32,741 nucleotides of DNA from an uncultured bacterium (GTDB lineage: Bacteria > Verrucomicrobiota > Kiritimatiellia > CAIKKV01 > CAITUY01), in contig CAITUY010000117.1 of the NCBI GenBank assembly GCA_903895695.1, positions 1 through 32,741 of the forward strand. Reading direction: 5' to 3'. Positions 1 through 9,100 of the stretch are shown in pieces; position 1 is the stretch's first letter, and each line of letters begins with the position of its first letter. The notes below the pieces were generated by a model, which ran no database searches, had not been told where the DNA came from, and was given only the letters and a program-made list of their open reading frames with translations. The translations under genes were made by a program, and so were the position numbers.

Positions 1-104
1 GACTCTGTCTCCGGCTGCCATTCCAGCCCCAACTCCACCCCGCCGCACTCCGTAACACCGCCTCAAAACTCCCCGCAACCCGCCGCTCCCGCTTTCCTTC
101 CCAC

Positions 105-713
105 TCATCCTCTCTCATTCCTGCCAAAAGAATCAGCCATATCCGACAGCACCGGAAACGGATTGGTACTCTGACTGCCGTCCGTGTACTGATAGAAGTG
201 GCCGCTTTCGGTACCGCCCGACCCCACGTAGAAGGCGCCCTGGGGGATGTAGACCATCTCAATCGCCTGCACCGCGACCTGCAACGCCGCGCCCTGGGCA
301 AAGGTGTAGCCGTCCGCGCCGTAGTTCCACCGCAACCGCATCTGGGCGTAACTGACATTTCCGGTATGCGGCGCGGAACTGTAGATGAACGCGCCCTTGC
401 CGTCGGCCGTAACGTTGATGGTGCTGCCCGCGGCGGCCTTGTGATCCGTGTTGGTGATATCCAGCGTGGCGTGCTGCCACACGTTCGACCCCGGCGCCTG
501 GAACTTGACGAACACCCACGCGGCGTCCCAGTTGTCGGCATTCCGCCAGGAGTTGCTCCAACTCACGTCGAAGCCCACGAAAACGGATTTCTGGACCGTG
601 TCCGTGTTCCACAGCGCAACGTTCGTCACGGCAATGCCGTTCGCCAGCACGTCCCGTCCCACCACCAGAAGCCCCATGACCATCAGCAGTCGTACGGCGG
701 TTCCAATTTTCAT
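105..713 (-). pseudogene. Truncated SUMF1-type exported protein (N-terminal domain only)
   Basis: The reading frame gives 202 aa from an ATG at 713, chosen because AGGA lies 8 nt upstream and a signal peptide follows directly (MKIGTAVRLLMVMGLLVVG, then ...DVLA). The mature part begins with a beta-rich domain (IAVTNVALWN..., WDAAWVFVKF) that I recall as the usual N-terminal half of secreted formylglycine-generating-enzyme-like (SUMF1) proteins in PVC bacteria. The SUMF1 domain itself only begins (MVYIPQGAFYVGSG, residues about 154-168) and the frame stops some 35 residues later. Family members of this layout normally run to 400 aa or more. The last residues (MADSFGRNERG) do not look like the family, and neither of the other minus-strand frames in bases 1-104 restores it. 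I infer a broken gene rather than a short functional protein. It may once have been a paralogue of the intact gene at 1173. Confidence 0.6.
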
Positions 714-1172
714 TGCTCCCGTCCTTCTGTGTTTTCGTCGCACAAGCCGCTCCGCAAAGGGAGCCTCGCTGCGTGAAATTCCAGGAGGGAACGCAAGCGT
801 GGTATCCCCCTGTAATCCGAGACCTCCCCGTTGACCCGCAGCCTACGCACATCGCAGGCCACGCCGCAAAGTCGACTGGAATAGTACCAACTCCCGGGAT
901 GCCGACAAACAACTATTCCCGCGGCGTCTGCTCACTTTTCTGTCGCCTGTGACGCGCGTGGTTCACGCCTCCGTGGCGTGTGGCAGTGCTTCATTCTGGA
1001 GTGCGGCGGCTTCACGCCGCTTTGTCCAGGCGCGGCGTGACGCGCCTCGACAGGGTGCGGCCCGACAAGCTGAATTCCGTCAGTGGCCAGACAGGAGGCC
1101 AGGTAGTGCGCTCCAGTCAGCCGTATGGTACTTTCTGGGCTCGATCAAGAGCGATCCCCCATTGACGCAAAG
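714..1172. other. Intergenic region between divergent SUMF1-type genes
   Basis: This 459-bp stretch must hold the promoters of both divergent SUMF1-type genes, but I see no convincing -35/-10 pair. The only clear structure is a copy of a dispersed palindromic repeat at 997-1071, listed separately. The open frames crossing the region have no homology I can recognise and no plausible ribosome binding sites. Confidence 0.5.
997..1071 (+). repeat. Dispersed palindromic repeat, decayed copy
   Basis: The stretch starting TGGAGTGCGGCGGCTTCACG matches 30545 onward with only scattered mismatches over about 50 nt. Weaker similarity continues to 1071 (GTGCGGCCCGACAAGC here, GTGTGGCCCGTCAAGC there). The copy at 30544 has a complete matching right arm and this one does not, so it looks like a half-eroded copy. 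The repeat may be REP-like and mobilised in trans. No transposase for it is visible in the window. Confidence 0.7.
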
Positions 1173-2225
1173 ATGAAGACAACCTTAGCGGTTCTTGCAT
1201 TCCAGATCGTGTGCCAGGCATGCGCGGCCCAATCTGCTGAATACGGGCGGGTGAGCCAGCACGCAACCGACGATGAATACCTGATCGTGGACCTCTCGGC
1301 AGGGCCGACGGCCTCAAATTATCCGATGACCACGCTGGCGGCCATTCCCAAGGACGGATGGACGGATCTATACAAGACGACCCAAATGGTATTTCGGCGT
1401 ATTCCGGCAGGCACTTTCATGATGGGATCGCCTCCTGGCGAACTGGGGCGGTCCAGCGACGAAATCCAACATCAAGTCACCCTGACTCAACCCTTCTACA
1501 TGGGCGTATTTGTTGTGACGCAGAGGCAGTGGGAACGGGTCATGGGCACGTGGCCTAGCTACTTCACCAATGCCAGTTGTCGCGACTCCCGGCCCGTTGA
1601 GCAGGTGAGTTACCTCGCCCTCCGCGGGTCGCGCAAAGGCGAGGGTTGGCCCCCCAATGGCAGGGTAGACGCGACCTCGTTCATGGGCAAACTGCGGACA
1701 CGGACGGGAAAGGCGTTCGACCTGCCGACAGAATCGCAGTGGGAGTACGCCGGCCGGGCGGGGACAATTACGGCGCTGAACTCCGGCTACAACCTTACCA
1801 ACACAAGCCGTGACACGCACATGTCCCAGATTGGACGCTACTGGTACAACGGCGGGTCGGGTTATGCCCGGGACGGCGATATATCGGTGGGGACCGCGAA
1901 AGTCGGTTCGTACCTGCCCAACGCATGGGGACTATACGACATGCACGGCAACGTATGGCAATGGTGCCTGGACTGGTATGGTGACTACCCGGGCACCGTG
2001 TGTGATCCGTCGGGGCCTTCTGCGGGTTCGTGCCGCGTGGTTCGCGGCGGCGGCTGGGGCGGCCGCGCCGACGGTTGCCGGATTTCCTTTCGCTTCATCG
2101 GCTTCCCGGAGAATACCCACAGCGACTACGTTGGCTTCCGGGTGGTCCTGCCCTGTGATCGTGGTCTGCAGGAGATGTGGAGACTGATCCCCTTGGGGTC
2201 GCCAAAGCCCGATAATCGTGGCTGA
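1173..2225 (+). CDS. Exported SUMF1/formylglycine-generating-enzyme-like protein
   Basis: A 350-aa protein read from the ATG at 1173, which puts a signal peptide (MKTTLAVLAFQIVCQACAAQ) at the N-terminus; no strong Shine-Dalgarno is visible. The SUMF1 fold is clear: FRRIPAGTFMMGSPPGE near residue 73, FYMGVFVVTQRQWERVMG, DLPTESQWEYAGRAG, GLYDMHGNVWQWCLDWYG near residue 255, and RVVRGGGWGGRADGCRISFR near 290, ending VGFRVV. True formylglycine-generating enzymes bind copper through a cysteine pair a few residues apart in this last motif. Here only the second cysteine (C302) is present and the first position is Gly. It is therefore probably not a classical sulfatase activator and may be one of the many exported SUMF1 proteins of unknown role in these bacteria. 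No sulfatase gene is seen nearby. The gene is convergent with the esterase at 2258, with a 32-bp gap and no obvious terminator. Confidence 0.88.
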   Translation: MKTTLAVLAFQIVCQACAAQSAEYGRVSQHATDDEYLIVDLSAGPTASNYPMTTLAAIPKDGWTDLYKTTQMVFRRIPAGTFMMGSPPGELGRSSDEIQHQVTLTQPFYMGVFVVTQRQWERVMGTWPSYFTNASCRDSRPVEQVSYLALRGSRKGEGWPPNGRVDATSFMGKLRTRTGKAFDLPTESQWEYAGRAGTITALNSGYNLTNTSRDTHMSQIGRYWYNGGSGYARDGDISVGTAKVGSYLPNAWGLYDMHGNVWQWCLDWYGDYPGTVCDPSGPSAGSCRVVRGGGWGGRADGCRISFRFIGFPENTHSDYVGFRVVLPCDRGLQEMWRLIPLGSPKPDNRG

Positions 2226-2257
2226 AAGCATCCGTGCCAACCTGCCGCCTCCCCTCC

Positions 2258-3829
2258 CTACCATGTATCGGTGCGGAAGGGCGAAGCAGGCAAGCCCTCC
2301 TTGTTGTACAGATTGCAGCCGCTCGGGTTCATGGAGTACGCGTAGCGCACGGCAACGGGATTCATGACGCTCGGGCTTGACACCAGTACGGTCGAGCCGT
2401 CGATAACGGCGTCCGCCCAGAACCAGGCTTTGTCCGCGCCGGCGATGGCGAAGCGTTTGAGCTGGCCGGCCCTGGATTCCGTGGCCAGGCCATGGCCCGT
2501 CTTCTGGCCCACCATGAGTCCGCCCTCCGCGTAGTCGAACCGCACGCGAATTCTCGCGCCTTCGATGGTCATGCCCCTGTAAAGCGGGCCGCTGCAGACG
2601 AGGTCTTTCCGGCCGTAGTCATTCTTGAGTGCCAAAAGCGCCAGGCGGTCGCCGATGTCTTCTTTATCGGGGGGGTGAGCGCTCACGGAATCGCCCACGT
2701 CAATGGCCAGTGCCATGCCCGTGTGCGGGACCTGCAGGGCCCTGAGTTGCGCCATGCGGACCTTGGCCCACCCGTCGCCGCCGGCAGGATTGGCGTCGGG
2801 CACCTGCCAGTTGGCGAGCTGTACGAAGTAGAACGGGAAGTCGCCCTCGCCCCAGGCCTTGCGCCAACCATCGATCAGGGCGCGCATCTTGACGTCGTAA
2901 ATATCGTCATCGTTGCCGGTGGTTTCGCCCTGGTACCAGATGGCGCCCTTAATGCCGAAGGGGATCAGCGGCGCAACACGGCCGTTGTAAATACCGGACA
3001 GGCTGTTGATGGCGGGATGCACCGGGATGCCGTCGGGCGGGACCGGCAGGCGCGCACCCTTGGCGTCGGCTTGGCGCGCCTTCTCGACCCATAGGCTAAA
3101 CGGGCCGATCATCTTCTTGAGCTGGCCATCGTACTCCGCCACGCTCTCGTCGAAGGCTTTGGAGATGGCGGCCAACTCGGGTGCCGCCGCAGCCGCGTCC
3201 GCGGGCATCCATAGTTCGATCGCGGTTCCGCCCCACGCATTGTCAATCAGGCCGATGGGGATGCCGGTTTCCTTCTCGATCTTGCGGCCGAAGAAATAGC
3301 CGACCGCCGAAAACGAACCGACCGTCTGTGGATTGCACGCCATCCAGCCGTTCGGGATATCCGTAGCGGCTTGCCCAGCCTGGGGGGAACTGACGCTGAG
3401 TAACCGGATCGTTGTGTTCGTAATTGTCGGCATGACATCTTTGGCATTGTCCGCCCCGCTCATGCCGAATCCCATATTCGACTGGCCAGAGCACAACCAC
3501 ACATCGCCCACAAGGATGTCCCGGACCACGATAGTGGCCGTCTCGCTGGTGACGACCAGTTCCAGTGGTTTGCCATCCGCCCTAAGCGGCGCGAATCTCG
3601 CTTGCCAGTTTCCGTCCTTGTCAGCCGTGGCGGTGATCCTTTGCCCGGCGATCGTCACGGTAACCGTTTCGCCCGGGGCGGTCCAGCCCCACACCGGCGC
3701 GGCAAGATCGCGCTGCAAAACCATGTGATCGGAGAAGAGTTTTGGCAACCTCAACTCGGCGCTCGCCGAGGCCGCCAGTCCCGCCGCAGCCAAACCGATC
3801 GCCACCCAACACCACCGGAACCTGGTCAT
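2258..3829 (-). CDS. Exported sialate O-acetylesterase (SASA/SGNH family)
   Basis: A 523-aa protein. The ATG at 3829 is preceded by GGGAG with 8-nt spacing and starts a signal peptide (MTRFRWCWVAIGLAAAGLAA, then SASA). After it come LPKLFSDHMVLQRD and a short Ig-like region (VWGWTAPGETVTVTI). The hydrolase follows, with the SGNH block WLCSGQSNM and its nucleophile Ser at about residue 117. Further on are GLIDNAWGGTAIELWMP, a split catalytic domain with GAIWYQGETTG, and SAHPPDKEDIGDRLA, where His385 is the likely catalytic base. These are the standard motifs of family PF03629. The enzyme removes O-acetyl groups from sialic acids or, in such bacteria, probably from acetylated plant or algal polysaccharide. 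Length and motif order are typical, so it looks functional. Its 5' region overlaps the rhodanese fragment of the opposite strand. Confidence 0.93.
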   Translation of the reverse strand: MTRFRWCWVAIGLAAAGLAASASAELRLPKLFSDHMVLQRDLAAPVWGWTAPGETVTVTIAGQRITATADKDGNWQARFAPLRADGKPLELVVTSETATIVVRDILVGDVWLCSGQSNMGFGMSGADNAKDVMPTITNTTIRLLSVSSPQAGQAATDIPNGWMACNPQTVGSFSAVGYFFGRKIEKETGIPIGLIDNAWGGTAIELWMPADAAAAAPELAAISKAFDESVAEYDGQLKKMIGPFSLWVEKARQADAKGARLPVPPDGIPVHPAINSLSGIYNGRVAPLIPFGIKGAIWYQGETTGNDDDIYDVKMRALIDGWRKAWGEGDFPFYFVQLANWQVPDANPAGGDGWAKVRMAQLRALQVPHTGMALAIDVGDSVSAHPPDKEDIGDRLALLALKNDYGRKDLVCSGPLYRGMTIEGARIRVRFDYAEGGLMVGQKTGHGLATESRAGQLKRFAIAGADKAWFWADAVIDGSTVLVSSPSVMNPVAVRYAYSMNPSGCNLYNKEGLPASPFRTDTW

Positions 3830-3863
3830 AATGCTTCTCCCGTCCCGTTCGCTTCCCAGACAA

Positions 3864-4034
3864 ATGCGGCAGAAGTTTACCACACCAGGTACCGGCCGGC
3901 TATCAAGCAAGAAACAGGCGATCGTGGTCTACTGCGCATCCGGCATGAGGAGCGCCAGGGCCGCCGCGATCCTGACCGCCGCGGGCTACACCAATGTGAC
4001 GAATGCAGGCGGCTTGAAGAACCTGGGGCAGTAG
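3864..4034 (+). pseudogene. Rhodanese-domain C-terminal fragment
   Basis: The frame encodes the back half of a rhodanese domain: KKQAIVVYCASGMRSARAAA, then AAGYTNVTNAGGLKNLGQ and a stop. The active-site loop (C-A-S-G-M-R-S, the Cys/Arg persulfide cradle) is intact. The N-terminal half with its usual R-x-x-x-E-(F/Y) and H-I-x-G-A motifs is absent. The only upstream ATG, at 3831, abuts the start of the opposite esterase gene and has no ribosome binding site. The start at 3864 is the next Met and is arbitrary. I take this as a 5'-deleted remnant, with the esterase promoter now occupying the missing part. A very small single-loop protein is possible but unlikely. Confidence 0.6.
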
Positions 4035-4063
4035 GTGGCTTCCCCTTTGGACTGTGCTTCTGC

Positions 4064-4339
4064 ATGCACGAGCCTGACCCGATCGACTTCCCGGTAGACG
4101 GCGCGCTGGACCTGCACACGTTCAGGCCGGCCGATGTCGGCGATCTTGTTACCACGTACCTGGCCGAGTGCCGCACGCGCGGTATCCTTCAGGTCCGCAT
4201 CATCCACGGCAAAGGCATCGGGGCTCTGCGCGAAACCGTGCACGCCACGCTGCGCAGGATTCCAGAGGTCGAGTCGTTCGCGTTGGCCCCAGCCGACTTG
4301 GGTGGCTGGGGCGCCACGGTCGTGACGCTGCGCCGTTGA
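4064..4339 (+). CDS. Small Smr-domain protein
   Basis: A 91-aa protein made of a single Smr domain. It has the LDLH motif at residues 15-18 (ALDLHTFRPADVGDLV), a helix (TTYLAECRTRG), IIHGKG with the HGKG loop at residues 48-51 (VRIIHGKGIGALRETVH), and a C-terminal strand, WGATVVTLRR. Smr domains resemble the C-terminal domain of MutS2. Stand-alone versions are nucleases or nucleic-acid binders, some acting on collided ribosomes or branched DNA. The ATG at 4064 is the first that precedes the domain, with no good Shine-Dalgarno, so translation may depend on the rhodanese remnant ending 29 nt upstream. The open frame continues upstream without further Smr homology. Size and motifs are normal for stand-alone members. 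Confidence 0.82.
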   Translation: MHEPDPIDFPVDGALDLHTFRPADVGDLVTTYLAECRTRGILQVRIIHGKGIGALRETVHATLRRIPEVESFALAPADLGGWGATVVTLRR

Positions 4340-4452
4340 CCAGGCCCTTCGTCAGAATTCGCCAGACTGCCCAGTCCTGTGACCCCTTATCGGATGGTGA
4401 CGGCGACACAGTGCCCGCCGGCAGCGATCTACGCGTTGTGAAAATGGAAGAC

Positions 4453-4471
4453 GTGACAGGATTGACAGGAT
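4453..4471 (-). repeat. Short 9-nt direct repeat, 3' flank of mttB-like gene
   Basis: GTGACAGGATTGACAGGAT contains two units of the 9-mer ATCCTGTCA on the minus strand. The same unit in opposite orientation occurs at 5970-5992, on the other side of the methyltransferase gene. A single unit occurs at about 30668. There is no gene in 4340-4501 and nothing else stands out there. Confidence 0.55.
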
Positions 4472-4501
4472 CCATCAGGCTTGCGTTCGGCCGTTGCCCG
4501 C

Positions 4502-5902
4502 TCACGCGTTTTGGCGGGCATGGTCAACGATCTTCTGCACTTCCTGCAACTTCTTCCAGTCGGGTTCGTACTGGTGGGCCGCGATCAGTCTGCGGGCCTC
4601 CGCGAGGGCGTCCCGTGCGGCGTCGGGCATTATCGCGATGTATTGGCCGGCGGTCGATGGCTTGAAGAATCGCGGTGTCCAGTAGGTCTGCCGCATGCGG
4701 GCGACCTCGGCTGGGTCCTCGGCGAACAGCCGGTCGGAAGAGGCGATCTCGGCCCATCGATCCAACCCTTCGATCCGATCCCGCCACGCGATGCCGCGAG
4801 CGTAGCGCTCGCACCACTGGACGGTTTCGATGTCGTAAAAGAGCTGGACCGGCGAGAACACATCGCCGCCGGCCAGCGATCCCGCGTCGAAGAAGCGGTA
4901 GCCCTGCAGGTAGCCGCTGAGATAGGCCGCCGTTCGCTCCATCTGGGCCTGTGCCCCAGGGACAGCCGGCCCTTCCGACGTGCACCGGCCCCACGGGGGA
5001 CGCAGGCCGTAGAACGGAAGGATCTCATACTTGAGCGCATCGAGCAGGCTCCACTCCGGCGAACCGGCGCCATACCCGCCGGTGGAGAGGTCGGCGGACT
5101 TGGGATGCGGCCAGAAGTCCACCGGGACGCCCGGGTACATCTCGGAGAGGATCGTGGCCGCGCCGATGGTCTCGGCCAGGGCTTGGATCCAGGTTTCCTG
5201 CTCGCTCATGGGCGCCGTGATGCCCATCAGGGGCATGCTTCCCACGCCGAGCGAGGTGAACGCACCTTCCATCGCGAGCACGATCTCCAGTTCGTTCCCC
5301 TCCAGCCGGAACGGGCTCGGCGTCCACACACCGAGCGCGTAGGGCTGCCCCAGCGCGCGCGCGATCTGCTCCATGTACCGGGCGTGCCACAGCGTGAAAC
5401 CATGGGAACTGTACCCGCCGTTGCGGCCGTAGCGCAGGGCGATCAGGATCTGTTCGAACGGCGCCAGCCGCGCGGGCACATCGGACGGCAGGCCCGTGAC
5501 GCCGCCGTTCACGCCCTTGTCGCGGAGCATCTCGACCAGTTTGGCGCCGTCGATCACGTCCTGCGTAGTGAAGGGCCGCAAGCTCTTCAGATCGTCGTCG
5601 ACCAGGTGCAGGGGTCGGTCGCTGACGAACAGGGTCGGCGGGGCATTAGGGTGAGTCGGCGGGTCGTTGTGCCGCGCGCGATGGGTAGAGAGAAACTGCG
5701 CCATGCGCTTGCGCCCGGGGTGAATACGACTGCCGCGGACCGTGAGCCCCGGCCGGCCATCGAGGCGCCGGAGCACCCCATTGTTTCGCACGAGGAATCC
5801 GACCCGCTCGGCCAGTTCGAGCGCCGTATCGTGCATCAACTGAACCTGGGCCGGCGTGATGCCGAACGACGAAATGGGTCGAATGCGTGTCTCTGGTTCC
5901 AT
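4502..5902 (-). CDS. MttB-superfamily methyltransferase (non-pyrrolysine)
   Basis: A 466-aa protein. The ATG at 5902 gives MEPETRIRPISSFGITPAQV and has AGGGA upstream. It has the layout of the trimethylamine:corrinoid methyltransferase superfamily: helical N-terminus (VQLMHDTALELAERVGFLV), LFVSDRPLHLVDDDLKSLRP, TTQDVIDGAKLVEMLRDKGV, a TIM barrel with WTPSPFRLEGNELEIVLAME and SMPLMGITAPMSEQETWIQA, and a C-terminal FFKPSTAGQYIAI region. The frame contains no in-frame TAG, so it is not a pyrrolysine enzyme. Relatives without pyrrolysine transfer methyl groups from glycine betaine, proline betaine, carnitine or similar compounds to a corrinoid protein. No corrinoid protein or RamA-type activator is in the window. 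It is probably cytoplasmic. The substrate cannot be read from sequence. It is divergent from the giant gene at 6162. Confidence 0.87.
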   Translation of the reverse strand: MEPETRIRPISSFGITPAQVQLMHDTALELAERVGFLVRNNGVLRRLDGRPGLTVRGSRIHPGRKRMAQFLSTHRARHNDPPTHPNAPPTLFVSDRPLHLVDDDLKSLRPFTTQDVIDGAKLVEMLRDKGVNGGVTGLPSDVPARLAPFEQILIALRYGRNGGYSSHGFTLWHARYMEQIARALGQPYALGVWTPSPFRLEGNELEIVLAMEGAFTSLGVGSMPLMGITAPMSEQETWIQALAETIGAATILSEMYPGVPVDFWPHPKSADLSTGGYGAGSPEWSLLDALKYEILPFYGLRPPWGRCTSEGPAVPGAQAQMERTAAYLSGYLQGYRFFDAGSLAGGDVFSPVQLFYDIETVQWCERYARGIAWRDRIEGLDRWAEIASSDRLFAEDPAEVARMRQTYWTPRFFKPSTAGQYIAIMPDAARDALAEARRLIAAHQYEPDWKKLQEVQKIVDHARQNA

Positions 5903-5969
5903 GGATGCCGTTCCCTGCTTCCACTGTATCCCAACGATATTGCCTTGTGAAGCGCATCTGGGAAATCCA

Positions 5970-5992
5970 GGACAATCCTGTAAATCCTGTCC
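5970..5992 (+). repeat. Short 9-nt direct repeat, 5' flank of mttB-like gene
   Basis: GACAATCCTGTAAATCCTGT followed by CC holds two tandem units, ATCCTGTAA and ATCCTGTCC, and the whole has ends GGACA/TGTCC that can pair. It lies 68 nt upstream of the methyltransferase start, inverted relative to the copy at 4453-4471. Confidence 0.55.
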
Positions 5993-6083
5993 AAGATCGA
6001 CTGCTCCAGTCAAATCGACGTGTAAGAGAAAGACACACGAAACTGCCTTGCGCCCCGGTGCGTCAGCGGCAATAAGAACTCGC

Positions 6084-6112
6084 TCGACACACAGGGTACG
6101 GTGCTGCATAAA
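6084..6112 (+). promoter_or_regulatory. Candidate sigma-70-type promoter for the giant gene operon
   Basis: TCGACA (6084-6089) and CATAAA (6107-6112) are separated by exactly 17 nt, matching 5/6 and 4/6 of TTGACA/TATAAT. The start would fall near 6119, about 43 nt upstream of the ATG at 6162. Found by eye only. Confidence 0.35.
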
Positions 6113-6161
6113 GCTCATTAGATTTCGGGTCAGTCTTGCATCCGACAGGGGGAACCGGAAC

Positions 6162-9100
6162 ATGAACACGCTGAAAGCAGTCAGTCGGTCTGTGGTGTTG
6201 CTGGTGGCCGCATTCCTCGCGGGGTCGGGGGCGCAGGCCGCCCCGCGATCCGCCACGCAAAACGGCAACTGGTCCGATGCCAATACCTGGGGCGGCTCGG
6301 CGCTCAATGCGGGCGATGACGTGATCGTCGGAAGCAGCCGCACGGTGACCGCGGATGTGTCGAGCGTCTGGCTCACGTCCTTTACCAACGCAGGCACACT
6401 CGTCTTTTCGGGCACGAGCACGGCGCTGAACGCCACGAACATGTTCATCGGCGGCACGGTCACGCACATCGTCAACACGGCTTCAAACGTGCCGTGGGTG
6501 CCGGATGGGCGCGTGTGGCTCGTGTGCTCGAATTTCTATCTGGCAACCAATGGCTCCATCAACGTGGACGGCAAAGGCTACACGAGCGCGGGCGCGAGCG
6601 CCACGTACGTGGCCGGCTACGGCCCGGGCGGCGGGGCGCGGTTGAACGGCGGCTCCTATTCCGGCGGCGCCGCCTACGGCGGGGCCGGCGCCCGCGATTC
6701 CGCTAATACCAACGGCCTGCCCTACGGGCAGCCCGACCAGCCGTTCGATCCCGGCAGCGGCGGCGGCGTGGGTTGGGGCGCCCTGGGCGGAGTCGGCGGC
6801 GGCGCCGTGCGGATCGCCGCTTCGGGCTCTGTGGTGTTGAACGGCATGATCAGCGCCAGCGGGACGACAACCCAGGCGAGCGGCGGGTCGGGCGGCGCGA
6901 TCTGGATTACCTGCAACACGTTCGCCGCATCCAACGGCGTGCTGTCCGCAAACGGCGGCGGCGGAACGCATACGACGTACGGCTGCGGCGGCGGCGGCGG
7001 CCGGATCGCCGTGTCGTATGACACGGCCGCACAGGCAGCGGCCAACCTGAGCGCCAAGCCGGTCCTGACAGTGTCAGCCAACCAGGGCGCCACGGCGTGC
7101 CCCGCGCCCGTGCGGTCGCGCCCCGGCACGCTATGGTTCCCTGACACCGGGTTCTTCCCAAGCTCGTCGATGCAGGGCGGGCAGATCAACATCTCCGGCT
7201 TCACCTCTTGGTCGCCGGGCTCGCTGACCGTCATCAACGGATTGCTGGTGTTCACCAACCAGTTCTGCCTGGGTGTGAGCAATGACCTGACCATCGCCGG
7301 CGCGGGCGGCGGCCTGGAGTTCACCAACGGCCAGCTTTCGGTGGGCGGCAATCTGACGGTTAACAGCGGAACGCTCACCCTCTTCAGCGATCCTGCCAAT
7401 GTCTCCACGGTGCTGGTCGTCGGCGTGTTCAGCGTCACCAACGGCGGCGGGGTCTCGGTGTACAGCGGCGCGACGAACAATCCCACCCAGGACTACGGGG
7501 CGCTGGTCGTGGTGTCGAACGACCTGCGCGTGGCCGCCGGTTCATGGGTCTATCCATACTCCCACGGCACGAACGGTGGCTCGGTGAAGTTCATGATGCG
7601 CAACCTCAGCATAGACGCGGCGGGCGGGTTCGATGCCACGGGGGCCGGATTCTGGGGCGGCGATCCCGCGGCCAATCCGCCCGCGCCGGGTTTCGGGCCC
7701 GGCAAGGGCCAGCGGGCGGGCGGCAACTCCGGCGGCGGCGGCTACGGCGGCGTGGGCGGCGGCGGCGTTGGGTATGGCGGCGTCACGAACGGCTCCCTGA
7801 TGTACCCGCTCGGCCCCGGCAGCGGCGGCAGCGGCGGCTGGGGCGGGACCATGCAGGGCAAGGCTGGCGGCGGCCTGATCCGTTTGTACGTGGCACGAAC
7901 CGCCACGATTAATGGAACCCTCAAGGCTAACGGGAACGCCAGCATCTCGGGCGGATCGGGTGGCGGCATCTACCTCGAATGCCAGACCCTGGCGGGGATG
8001 AACGCGACGAATCAGGCCAACGGGGGGAACGGTGGCGGAGCTTCACACCAGTCCGGCGGCGGTGGTGGACGCATCGCGATCTGGCGCATCCCGGAATTGC
8101 AGACGGCGAACACCAACACGTGGTCGTTCCAAGCGCTTGGCGCAATCAATAGCGGCACTGCCACCCAGTCTGGCTCCAACGGCACCGTCTACATCGGCGA
8201 CCTGCCGCTGTCGTGGCCGCTGATCGATAACCAGCCGGTCGGCACGGTGGCGCTTGACTCCGTCCAGGCCAACGGCACCCTGACCAGCACGGGCACCGAG
8301 GCGGCCGTGGTGTCGGTATTCTGGGGTACCACGGACGGCACCAACAACCCCGCCCAGTGGGCCTACACGAACACGTTCCCCGGGGTATACGGGGTCCAGA
8401 CCTTCAGCACGAACCTGGCGATCCCAACGCCTGGGCTCTATTACTACCGGTACTACGCCATGAACAGCCACGGCGAGGACTGGGCCACAAACTCTGTGGT
8501 GTTCCTCGCGGGCCAAGTGATGCTTGAGGCCACGGACCCGTTCGCCAGCGAGGACGGACCCGACCCCGGGACCTTCACAATCCGCCGGCCCGCGGGCATG
8601 ACCAACGCGCCCATCACCGTCGCCTACTCCATCGGCGGCACCGCCAGCAACGGCACGGACTATGTCGGCCTGACGGGCACGGCCACGATCCTGGCCGGCG
8701 CCACGAACACCACGATCACCGTCAGCCCCATCTTCGACCAGTGGGTCACGACGACCCAGACGGTCGTGCTGACCCTGCTGCCGGGGCCGTACGTCATCGG
8801 GCCCATGAACGTTGCGACCGTCTCGATCGCCAACCTGGTGTTCACGCCAGGCGTCAACGTGGCCGTGTCGAACGGCGACTGGAACACCTCGAGCATCTGG
8901 AGCCAGCGCCGGCCCCCGATGGATGGCGATGACGTTTTAACTACCGGCATCGTGACGATCGCGCAGTCCTCCGCCCTGCTGCACTCGTTCACCAACCGCG
9001 GCACGCTGACGTTTTCGGGCACGAATACGGTGCTGACCGCGGTGAACATGGTCATCGCCGGCACGGTCACGCACATCGTCAATACCAATTCGAGCGCGCC

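Noticed and set aside
4502..5902. Pyrrolysine-containing MttB
   Set aside because: The frame has no internal TAG, and the same holds for the copy at 25972-27369; no pyl genes are seen.
4481..5950. 489-aa open frame opposite the first MttB-type gene
   Set aside because: The minus frame shows all family features; the plus frame has no recognisable domain.
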